Source of the DNA: Stenotrophomonas maltophilia
GTDB taxonomy: Bacteria; Pseudomonadota; Gammaproteobacteria; Xanthomonadales; Xanthomonadaceae
DNA: 5,164 nucleotides
Direction of reading: 5' to 3'
NCBI GenBank assembly: GCA_002386405.1
Contig: DGIP01000127.1
Span: 1 to 5,164, forward strand
This document shows positions 1 through 5,164 of the stretch, piece by piece. A program made the translations under genes and the position numbers. The notes beneath the pieces were generated by a model, which saw nothing but the letters and a program-made list of their open reading frames with translations, was not told the DNA's origin and did no database searches. Every line of letters starts with the position of its first letter. Within the stretch, counting starts at the first letter, position 1.

Positions 1-703
1 CGCCACGCCGGCGCTGGAAACGCCCGCGGCAACCGCACCGGCGGCGTCGATGAAAGGCGTCTGGGGCCGGCTGGCGCGCGACCGCACGGTGTGGGCGCTG
101 GTCGCCTCGCGCGCGGTGGCGGATCCGGTCTGGTACTTCTACCTGTTCTGGTTCCCCAAATACCTGGGCGACGCCCGCGGCATGAGCCTGGCCGCGATCG
201 CCTCGCTGGCGTGGATCGTCTACGTCGCCGCCGACATCGGCAGCGTGGGCGGGGGCCTGATATCAGGACGGCTGGTCAAGCGCGGCATGAGCCCGGTGCG
301 GGCACGCCTGACCACCATGATCGGTGCAGCCTGCCTGGCGCCGATCGGCATGCTGGTGGCGCTGCATCCGCCGATTCCGCTGCTGCTCGCGCTGGCGTGC
401 GTGGTGACCTTCGCGCACCTGACCTACCAGATCAACCTCACCGCGATGACGGTGGATCTGTTCCCGTCGCGCTACATCGCATCGGTGGCGGGGCTGGTGG
501 GTTGCGGCAGCGCACTTGGCGGCATGGTCTCGGCGCAGGTGGTGGGCCACTTGGTGGCCGACGGCAACTTCGACCGTGCGTTCGTGCTGATGGCGTTCCT
601 GCACCCCATCGCAGTGCTGCTGGCGTGGACCGCGCTGAGAAAAGCCAAGCGTTCGCGAATGACGCTGGTTGGCCCGGACGCCGAGGCCGTGGCGGCAGGT
701 TGA
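1..703 (+). CDS. MFS transporter, anion:cation symporter (sugar-acid/hexuronate) type, C-terminal part
   Basis: This is the C-terminal half of an inner-membrane secondary transporter. The reading frame is open from base 2 to the TGA at 701-703 (233 residues visible), so the gene starts left of the window. The ATG at 50 is internal and not the real start. The first ~16 visible residues are Ala/Pro/Thr-rich and fit the cytoplasmic loop between helices 6 and 7. Hydrophobic segments follow at about 30-55, 64-90, 101-121, 124-146, 158-185 and 191-212, matching helices 7-12. The motif DPVWYFYLFWFPKYL (residues 41-55) and the helix 11 entry DLFPSRYIASVAGL are typical of the ExuT/GudP-like anion:cation symporter family. 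Such proteins import hexuronates, aldarates, galactonate or related acids with H+ or Na+. The neighbouring sugar-acid dehydratase supports a sugar acid as substrate, but which one is unknown. The gene is convergent with the dehydratase, with only 30 bases between their stop codons. Confidence 0.88.
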   Translation, partial: ATPALETPAATAPAASMKGVWGRLARDRTVWALVASRAVADPVWYFYLFWFPKYLGDARGMSLAAIASLAWIVYVAADIGSVGGGLISGRLVKRGMSPVRARLTTMIGAACLAPIGMLVALHPPIPLLLALACVVTFAHLTYQINLTAMTVDLFPSRYIASVAGLVGCGSALGGMVSAQVVGHLVADGNFDRAFVLMAFLHPIAVLLAWTALRKAKRSRMTLVGPDAEAVAAG

Positions 704-731
704 GAAGGGCCGGACCGTGTCCGGCCCTTCT
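703..731. terminator. Bidirectional hairpin terminator between convergent genes
   Basis: AGAAGGGCCGGA (703-714) and TCCGGCCCTTCT (720-731) are perfect 12-bp inverted arms around the five-base loop CCGTG, whose end bases could add a thirteenth pair. The hairpin fills almost the whole gap between the transporter stop (its first base is the last base of that TGA) and the dehydratase stop at 736-734. Its position and symmetry fit a terminator shared by both transcripts. There is no real T-tract on either side; only the A/T-flavoured stem ends give short U-rich edges. Termination efficiency is therefore inferred, not shown. Confidence 0.8.
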
Positions 732-733
732 GC

Positions 734-1903
734 TCAGGCTACGAGTTCCGCGTGTTGCCAGAAGCGCGCGTTCGGCTGTGCACCCAGGCCATGACCGGAG
801 GGTAGCGTGTAACCCTCGCGCGCATACGCCATGTCGGTGTCGAGCATCTCCACCGAGCGCGAGAAGATCGAGTGCTGCCACTCGTGGCGCCACAGGCCGT
901 CGATGACCGCTGATGCATGCAGGCTGGCGGCCATGAAGATGCCGCCGCCGATGGTGGCGTGCGGCGCGACCTGCACTCCGTGCGCTGCGGCCAGGCCTGC
1001 AATACGCAGGAACTGGGTGATGCCGGTGTGGCCCATCTCCGGCTGCACGTAGGCCAGCGTACCGCCGACCAGCCGCAACCGTGCGACATGGTCAGTGGGC
1101 CACTCTTCGCCGGCCGCGACGGGAATGGGGCTGTCGCTTCCCAACGCGATCAGCCCGGCCACATCCTCGGGCTTGAGCGGTGCTTCGATGAAGGTCAGCT
1201 GCGCCGGCAGCAGTTGCCCTGCCAGGGCCAATGCCTGCGCGTGATCGAACTTCCAGTGCAGGTCCACCATCAGGTGCACCGCATCGCCCAGCTCGGTGCG
1301 CAGCGCCTGCATTTCTTCGACGATGCCGTCATGGCTCACCACCGCGTGCACCTTGAAGGCATCGTGGCCCTGCGCCGCAAACGCGCGCGCCATCGCCACC
1401 TTCTCCGCGACCGTTGCCGCCGGCAGGCCAGACACATAGCCGGGAATGGTGTCGCGCCGCCGCTCACCCAGCAGCGCCCACAGCGGCTGGCCGGCCGCAC
1501 GCGCGCGCAGGTCCCACAGGGCGATGTCCAGCGCCGCCAGCGCATCGGTGTGGAACCCGCTGCCGCAGCCACGCACGCGCATCAGCCCGTACAGGTCGTC
1601 CCAGATCTGCTCCACGTCGTCCGGCTCGCGCCCGATCAGTTCCGGCGCAAGCAGGTCGTTGATGATCTCGCAGGTCGCGCGCGGCGCGCAGATGCCATAG
1701 GTTTCACCCCAGCCCACCGCGCCATCGGCGGTGGTGACGCGCACCAGCACCGAGCGGTCCACGGTGGGGTAGAGCGTCCCGTTGCCCCTGCGCACCAGGT
1801 AGCCGCGGGAGTTGACCCGCTCGCCCGGCCCCAGCGGCCCCAGGTAGGGCGTGGTGCGCGGAACGGTGAGGATGAAGGTTTCAACCTGGGTGACCTGGCT
1901 CAC
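734..1903 (-). CDS. Mandelate racemase/muconate lactonizing enzyme family sugar-acid dehydratase (D-galactonate dehydratase-like)
   Basis: This is a 389-residue enolase-superfamily protein, full length for the family. The N-terminal capping domain (about 1-135) ends in the signature DIALWDL (126-132), followed by a (beta/alpha)8 barrel. Likely Mg2+ ligands are D214 (in VDLHW), E240 (FIEAP) and E266 (AAGEE). H216, two residues after the first ligand, H315 (PHAT) and E341 (RHEW) match the acid/base residues of E. coli D-galactonate dehydratase, which I recall as D183, H185, E209, E235, D258, H285 and E310; the spacings agree closely. K184 (FKVH) lies on the second strand. The expected reaction is dehydration of an aldonic or similar acid to a 2-keto-3-deoxy acid in the cytoplasm. 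The partner Asp of the His-Asp dyad appears to be Glu (E289 in QPEMG). The start is GTG at 1903-1901, overlapping the stop of the upstream gene as GTGA. Exact substrate unknown; an acid-sugar racemase or epimerase is the less likely alternative. Confidence 0.9.
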   Translation of the reverse strand: MSQVTQVETFILTVPRTTPYLGPLGPGERVNSRGYLVRRGNGTLYPTVDRSVLVRVTTADGAVGWGETYGICAPRATCEIINDLLAPELIGREPDDVEQIWDDLYGLMRVRGCGSGFHTDALAALDIALWDLRARAAGQPLWALLGERRRDTIPGYVSGLPAATVAEKVAMARAFAAQGHDAFKVHAVVSHDGIVEEMQALRTELGDAVHLMVDLHWKFDHAQALALAGQLLPAQLTFIEAPLKPEDVAGLIALGSDSPIPVAAGEEWPTDHVARLRLVGGTLAYVQPEMGHTGITQFLRIAGLAAAHGVQVAPHATIGGGIFMAASLHASAVIDGLWRHEWQHSIFSRSVEMLDTDMAYAREGYTLPSGHGLGAQPNARFWQHAELVA

Positions 1904-2832
1904 GCGTGGCTTCTCCGTGCCTGCCCGGGGACGGTGTCCAACGGCAGCAGGTCGCTGATGCGATCCAGCAGGATATCCAGTTCGCGTTCGTCGAAGCGGT
2001 CCAGTGCCGGTCCCGGTGCACGCACATGGTCGCTGCCGATCAGGCCGCGACGCAGCAGGATGGCCTTGGTCAGGCGCCAGCGGAACACCGCCTGCATGCT
2101 GAGCAGCGGCAGGGTGCGTTCGAACAACGTTCGCGCACGCGACTGATCGCCTGCCGCCCAGGCCGCCAGCATCGCCACGTGGACCTCGGTGATTTCGCAG
2201 GCCGGCATCGTGCCGACCGCCCCGCGCGTGAGTTCATCCAATACATAGCGGGCGCCGGCACCGCCGAACACCGCGCGCACGCTGCTGCCGGCGCGTTCGG
2301 ACAACGCGGTGATGCGATGCCCCGAGGGCATCGTTTCTTCCTTGACGTATTCAATGGCGGGGACGCGCGCGGTCAGTGCCACCACCTCGTCGACGCCCAA
2401 CCCGACGCCCATCGGCGCCGGTGCGTTCTGCAGCATCACCGCCACGCCCGATTCGCTGGCCAGGCGGCTGAAGAACGCGGCCATGCCCTCGGCATCACCG
2501 GCCAGCGCGTGCGGGGTGAGCACCATCGCAGCGCTCGCACCGGCCTGGCCACCGGCCTGGGCCAGCCGCACCGCGTCTTCCAGCGTGCGCGCGCTGGCGC
2601 CGACGATGAACGGCACGCGGCCGCGGTTCCAGCGGCCGATGCAGGCCGTCAGGTGCAGGCGCTCATCCAGCGTGAGCATGTCGTACTCGCTGGCCAGCCC
2701 CGGAAACACCACCCCGGCCGCGCCGGCGGCCAGGATGTACTCGAACACGGCTTCGGTCCCGGCCTCGTCGAGCGCGCCGTGCGCGTCGAAGATGCTGGGC
2801 AGGATCGGGAAGACACCTTGCAGAACGGCCAT
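1900..2832 (-). CDS. Dihydrodipicolinate synthase/N-acetylneuraminate lyase family protein, probable 2-keto-3-deoxy acid aldolase or dehydratase
   Basis: This class I aldolase-type (beta/alpha)8 barrel is 310 residues from the ATG at 2832. Family features are the opening GVFPILPSIFD..G (residues 6-19), GLASE (45-49) at the place of the usual GTTGE, and K164 in EYVKEE, the expected Schiff-base lysine. The usual YN.P motif appears as QNAP (135-138), so the catalytic Tyr (Tyr133 in E. coli DapA) is Gln, and the Thr pair that contacts the pyruvate carboxylate is Leu-Ala. A lysine-biosynthesis DapA is therefore unlikely. Next to a sugar-acid dehydratase, a role on the resulting 2-keto-3-deoxy acid (retro-aldol cleavage or further dehydration) is the best inference. 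In-frame alternatives are GTG 2877 (325 aa) and ATG 2865 (321 aa). I chose 2832 because it alone has a good Shine-Dalgarno (AAGGA, 9 bases upstream) and it begins right at the first barrel strand. The gene ends in a 4-base GTGA overlap with the dehydratase. Confidence 0.87.
   Translation of the reverse strand: MAVLQGVFPILPSIFDAHGALDEAGTEAVFEYILAAGAAGVVFPGLASEYDMLTLDERLHLTACIGRWNRGRVPFIVGASARTLEDAVRLAQAGGQAGASAAMVLTPHALAGDAEGMAAFFSRLASESGVAVMLQNAPAPMGVGLGVDEVVALTARVPAIEYVKEETMPSGHRITALSERAGSSVRAVFGGAGARYVLDELTRGAVGTMPACEITEVHVAMLAAWAAGDQSRARTLFERTLPLLSMQAVFRWRLTKAILLRRGLIGSDHVRAPGPALDRFDERELDILLDRISDLLPLDTVPGQARRSHA
1911..1916 (-). promoter_or_regulatory. Ribosome binding site of the dehydratase gene
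   Basis: GGAGAA, read on the minus strand, lies 7 bases before the GTG start at 1903, inside the last codons of the upstream gene. It supports the GTG as the true start and, with the GTGA stop/start overlap, suggests translational coupling. Confidence 0.65.
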
Positions 2833-2841
2833 TGCGCCGGG

Positions 2842-2846
2842 TCCTT
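2842..2846 (-). promoter_or_regulatory. Ribosome binding site deciding the start of the DHDPS-family gene
   Basis: AAGGA on the minus strand stands 9 bases before the ATG at 2832. The upstream in-frame candidates, ATG 2865 and GTG 2877, are preceded by pyrimidine-rich sequence (CTTCCCTTCC) with no purine-rich site, so this element favours the shorter protein. Confidence 0.55.
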
Positions 2847-2918
2847 GTTGGAAAGCGTGTGCCATGGATAGCAACACTATGGAAGGGAAGTGGCCGCAGA
2901 CGCTACAGGCGGGTCTTG

Positions 2919-2950
2919 ATTCTTCGCTGCATTGCAGCGTGCGCGGTCAA
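2919..2950 (-). promoter_or_regulatory. Possible promoter of the minus-strand dehydratase operon
   Basis: Read on the minus strand, TTGACC (2950-2945) matches five of six -35 consensus bases. AAGAAT (2924-2919) matches four of six -10 bases. The spacer is 20 bases, longer than the usual 17, and contains the whole 15-base palindrome at 2925-2939. A long spacer holding a palindrome is known from MerR-type activated promoters, but no regulator is visible here and the -10 is weak. I found no better promoter for this operon between 2833 and 2950. Confidence 0.25.
2925..2939. promoter_or_regulatory. Palindrome CGCTGCA-T-TGCAGCG, operator candidate
   Basis: A perfect 7-bp inverted repeat around a single T, in the divergent control region, about 22 bases upstream of the receptor's extended -10. 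Its outer half-site CGCTGC/GCAGCG recurs in a second inverted repeat at 2974-2991. Position and symmetry fit a dimeric repressor or activator site able to act on both divergent units. The regulator family cannot be named from this. Confidence 0.5.
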
Positions 2951-2957
2951 ATCATAT

Positions 2958-2966
2958 TGCTATATT
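2958..2966 (+). promoter_or_regulatory. Extended -10 promoter for the TonB-dependent receptor
   Basis: TGC-TATATT reads as an extended -10 (TGn followed by a five-of-six match to TATAAT) inside the only A/T-rich patch of the intergenic region. No -35 hexamer of quality sits 16-18 bases upstream, which extended -10 promoters tolerate. Transcription would begin near 2973 and leave a leader of about 105 bases. The -10 lies within the small palindrome GCTA-TAT-TAGC (2959-2969). The start site is inferred. Confidence 0.45.
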
Positions 2967-2973
2967 AGCTACA

Positions 2974-2991
2974 CGCTGCCAAGCCGCAGCG
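2974..2991. promoter_or_regulatory. Inverted repeat CGCTGC-N6-GCAGCG at the predicted transcription start, operator candidate
   Basis: CGCTGC (2974-2979) and GCAGCG (2986-2991) are perfect 6-bp arms around CAAGCC. The arms equal the outer half-sites of the palindrome at 2925-2939, but the spacing is 6 rather than 3 bases. It begins just after the predicted start of receptor transcription, where a bound repressor would block the promoter. The same sequence in RNA could form a short hairpin, so DNA and RNA roles are both possible. Confidence 0.4.
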
Positions 2992-3012
2992 CAGCAGCAA
3001 CGACGAAAAAGC

Positions 3013-3024
3013 GCTGGATCCAGC
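3013..3024. repeat. 12-bp perfect palindrome in the receptor leader
   Basis: GCTGGATCCAGC is a perfect self-complementary dodecamer in the untranslated leader of the receptor gene. A second, shorter palindrome, GGGATCCC, lies at 3048-3055, so the leader has two sites with the same GGATCC core. With no central loop, the first is more likely a DNA site than a stable RNA hairpin, or it is chance. No riboswitch fold was recognised in the leader. Confidence 0.35.
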
Positions 3025-3061
3025 TGGGCAGGTCGGGGGCCTGCAGCGGGATCCCTACCTT

Positions 3062-3069
3062 GGGAGAGG
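3062..3069 (+). promoter_or_regulatory. Ribosome binding site of the TonB-dependent receptor
   Basis: GGGAGAGG ends 8 bases before the ATG at 3078 and is a strong Shine-Dalgarno. It fixes the start, together with the signal peptide that begins directly at this ATG. Confidence 0.75.
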
Positions 3070-3077
3070 GCCGATAC

Positions 3078-5164
3078 ATGCTTCGTTTTCGACGTTCCAC
3101 CTTGTTCACCGCCTTGGGTACCTGCCTGCTGGCGCCGATGCTGGCCGCCGCACAGGATGCTCCGCCCGCCACCACCACCACCGCCGGCGACCAGCAGGCG
3201 CAGACGCTCGACGCCGTGAGCGTGGTCGGCATCCGCGGCAGCCTGGAAGCCTCGCGCGACCTCAAACGCGATTCGCCGCAGATCGTCGACGCGATCGTGG
3301 CCGATGACATCGGCAAGCTGCCCGACACCAACGTCGCCGAATCGCTGGGCCGGGTGGCCGGCGTGCAGCTCGAGCGCGGCATGGGCGAGGGCAGCGACAT
3401 CCTGGTGCGCGGCCTGAAAGAGAACGTGCTGCTGTATAACGGCCGCCAGATCGTCGATGCCACCGGGCGCGGCGGCAACGGCCTGGACCAGCTGGCCACC
3501 TCCACCTACGGCCTGCTCTCGCTGGTGCCCTCCGAGCTGATCTCGCGGCTGGAAGTAACCAAGCTGGCCGGCGCCGACCAGATTTCCGGCGGGCTGGGTG
3601 GCATCGTCGACATCCACACCCGGCAGCCGCTGTCGGGCGACAGCGACCAGAACGTGGTCAGCCTGGCCGGTACCTACGACGACATGGCCGATTCCTGGGG
3701 CCATAACGCGTTCGGGCTGATCTCGCGGCGCAACGAGGACCGCACCTTCGGTGCGCTGCTGTCGGCCACGTACGGCCGCCGCAACGTGGTGCAGCAGGGC
3801 CTGGATACGTTCTCCGGGTATGCCCGCTTCAACGACCCGACCGACCCCACCCGCACGCGCTTCGGCAGTACCGACATGCGCGCGCAGAACATCGACGATG
3901 ACCGCACCAAGGTCGGCCTGAGCGCGGTGCTGCAGTGGCGCCCGGCCGATGGCGTGGAGCTGTCCTGGGATACCTTCTATTCCCGGCAGAAGGCCGAGCG
4001 CGACCGCTACTGGATCGCCTTCAACCCCTCCGCCGGCCTGAGCAACGCGGTCTACTCCGACCACGACATCCTGCTGGCCGGCCGATCCACCGGCACCGTG
4101 CTGCTCAACACCGAAGTGGCCGACATCGATTCGGACACCCTCTCCAGCGCGCTGCGTGCCAGCTTCCAGGTCGGCGAACGCGTAACCGGTTCGGCCGAAC
4201 TGGACTGGGGGCGTTCCACTGCCAGCTACAACCAGCGCTACATGCGGCTGGCGCCGATGGCCGGGCTGACCTCGGTCACCGACTTCGACCTGCGCAGCGG
4301 CAGCTTCGGCAGCTTCAATGTCAGTGGCGTCAACGTGGTCGATCCGGCGCAGTGGCGCATGACCATCCTGTTCGACAACGACTGGCGCGCGCAGACCGAC
4401 TCGCGCGCGCTGCGCACCGACTGGAGCCTGGCCTTCGACAACGGCCCGCTGCGCTCGCTGGACGTCGGCGCGCGTTTCAGCCGCCTGGAAAGCCTGCAGG
4501 ACCCGCGCCGCGCCGACATCCGCCCGGCCGGCGGCATTCCGGTCACGCAGATGGATCCATACATCCGCGTGTACAGCAACAACGACTTCCTGCCGGGCGA
4601 GTTCGACGGCCTGCCGCGCGATTACCTGGGGGCGTTCCGCGGCACCTTCGGCGGCTGCGGCAGCTTCACCACGTTGCCGCAGATCTCGCAGAACCCGCAA
4701 TGCCTGGATCCGGCCAATACCGCGCTGGCCTATTCGGCCACCTTCAGCGTCGATGAAGACTTCCTCGAGGCCTACGCCAAGCTCAACTGGGATACCGAGG
4801 TGGGCGGCATGGCACTGGGCGGCAATGTCGGCCTGCGCTTTGTGGGCCGTGACCTGACCTCGCGCGGCAACTTGATCAGCGGCACCGGCGTGCTGACCCC
4901 GTCGAACTTCGAACGGGATGACCGCAACGTACTGCCGTCGGCGGTGGCCAAGCTGCAGATCACCGACAGCCTGGTGCTGCGCGGCGGCGCGGCCAAAGTG
5001 GTCGCCTTCCCCAATACCGAAGACCTCAACAACGGCGTCACCCTCAACAACAACGCCGTGTTCGACGCCAACGGCGTGCAGACCTCGCCGGGCACCGGCA
5101 GCGGCGGCGCACCGGACCTGGACCCGTTCAAGGCCACCCAGTACGACCTGTCGCTGGAGTGGTA
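3078..5164 (+). CDS. TonB-dependent outer-membrane receptor (Xanthomonas/Caulobacter subfamily), 3' end outside the window
   Basis: The frame runs from ATG 3078 to the right edge without a stop: 695 codons of a protein usually 800-1000 residues long, so part of the C-terminal barrel is missing. Residues 1-25 form a signal peptide (RFRR, hydrophobic core, cleavage probably after LAAA before QDAPP). A low-complexity Thr/Ala/Gln linker leads to a TonB-box-like segment TLDAVSVVG (43-51). The plug domain (about 60-185) carries DIGKLPDTNVAESLGRVAGV (77-96), RGMGEG (100-105), LVRGL (109-113) and the closing GGLGGIVDIHTRQPL (171-185). From about residue 190 alternating aromatic/polar strands build the beta-barrel. 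Such receptors use TonB-ExbBD energy to move ligands into the periplasm; in this subfamily these are often plant-derived carbohydrates. The divergent sugar-acid enzymes suggest a sugar acid or an oligosaccharide containing one, which is inference. C527 and C542 are the only cysteines in the visible mature part and could form an extracellular-loop disulfide. Confidence 0.93.
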   Translation, partial: MLRFRRSTLFTALGTCLLAPMLAAAQDAPPATTTTAGDQQAQTLDAVSVVGIRGSLEASRDLKRDSPQIVDAIVADDIGKLPDTNVAESLGRVAGVQLERGMGEGSDILVRGLKENVLLYNGRQIVDATGRGGNGLDQLATSTYGLLSLVPSELISRLEVTKLAGADQISGGLGGIVDIHTRQPLSGDSDQNVVSLAGTYDDMADSWGHNAFGLISRRNEDRTFGALLSATYGRRNVVQQGLDTFSGYARFNDPTDPTRTRFGSTDMRAQNIDDDRTKVGLSAVLQWRPADGVELSWDTFYSRQKAERDRYWIAFNPSAGLSNAVYSDHDILLAGRSTGTVLLNTEVADIDSDTLSSALRASFQVGERVTGSAELDWGRSTASYNQRYMRLAPMAGLTSVTDFDLRSGSFGSFNVSGVNVVDPAQWRMTILFDNDWRAQTDSRALRTDWSLAFDNGPLRSLDVGARFSRLESLQDPRRADIRPAGGIPVTQMDPYIRVYSNNDFLPGEFDGLPRDYLGAFRGTFGGCGSFTTLPQISQNPQCLDPANTALAYSATFSVDEDFLEAYAKLNWDTEVGGMALGGNVGLRFVGRDLTSRGNLISGTGVLTPSNFERDDRNVLPSAVAKLQITDSLVLRGGAAKVVAFPNTEDLNNGVTLNNNAVFDANGVQTSPGTGSGGAPDLDPFKATQYDLSLEW

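Noticed and set aside
91..906. 271-codon plus-strand frame overlapping the transporter and running into the convergent gene
   Set aside because: Arg/Gly/Pro-rich frame-shifted reading of the transporter; it also crosses the terminator hairpin and the end of the dehydratase.
917..2146. 409-codon plus-strand frame opposite the dehydratase gene
   Set aside because: The composition is Arg/His/Gln/Ala-rich and it has no ribosome site or family motif. It is the antisense shadow of the dehydratase and runs across the stop/start junction of two real genes.
2539..2560. Direct repeat ACCGGCCTGG, two copies 12 bases apart
   Set aside because: It lies inside the DHDPS-family gene and encodes Ala/Gly/Gln-rich helix residues; explained by codon bias and local protein repetition.
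1906..2871. 321-codon plus-strand frame opposite the DHDPS-family gene
   Set aside because: Arg/His/Ala/Gln-rich antisense shadow with no domain; the opposite strand encodes a clear aldolase-type barrel.
3090..3125. LGTC near residue 16 of the receptor as a lipoprotein signal
   Set aside because: The residue before the Cys is Thr, not Gly/Ala/Ser, and a better signal peptidase I site (LAAA before QDA) follows. TonB-dependent receptors of this type are not normally lipoproteins.
3167..3185. Run of four ACC triplets after the receptor signal peptide
   Set aside because: It encodes the flexible Thr-rich linker before the TonB box. Too short and too common in such linkers to call a variable repeat.
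2952..4700. Very long open frame (582 codons) on the minus strand opposite the receptor gene
   Set aside because: Its translation is rich in Ala, Gly, Val, Gln and His with no recognisable domain. It lies codon-for-codon opposite a clear TonB-dependent receptor with signal peptide and plug motifs. High-GC third positions create such antisense frames.

Overview
The window looks like chromosomal DNA from a high-GC gammaproteobacterium of the Xanthomonadaceae (Xanthomonas, Stenotrophomonas, Pseudoxanthomonas or similar). The basis is the strong G/C bias at third codon positions and a TonB-dependent receptor whose plug has the wording typical of the Xanthomonas/Caulobacter receptor subfamily. The genus cannot be fixed from the sequence alone.

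Layout, left to right. (1) Positions 1-703, + strand: the C-terminal half of a major-facilitator transporter of the anion:cation symporter (hexuronate/sugar-acid) type, cut by the left edge. (2) Positions 703-731: a perfect hairpin between two convergent genes, probably a shared terminator. (3) Positions 734-1903, - strand: an enolase-superfamily sugar-acid dehydratase resembling D-galactonate dehydratase. (4) Positions 1900-2832, - strand: a dihydrodipicolinate synthase/N-acetylneuraminate lyase (DHDPS/NAL) family enzyme with altered active-site motifs. Its stop overlaps the dehydratase start (GTGA), so genes 3 and 4 form a two-gene operon with the aldolase-like gene first. (5) Positions 2833-3077: a divergent control region with an extended -10 promoter and two inverted repeats that share the same half-site. 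(6) Positions 3078-5164, + strand: a TonB-dependent outer-membrane receptor, open through the right edge, with 695 codons visible.

Together these genes look like a carbohydrate/sugar-acid utilisation locus. The receptor would bring the substrate across the outer membrane and the MFS protein would carry it across the inner membrane. The dehydratase would turn an aldonate-type acid into a 2-keto-3-deoxy acid, and the DHDPS-family enzyme would process that product. The substrate is not determined. No regulator gene lies in the window. The main points of interest are the substitutions at usually conserved catalytic positions in both enzymes and the repeated operator-like half-sites in the control region. 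I see no RNA genes, CRISPR arrays, insertion sequences or phage genes.
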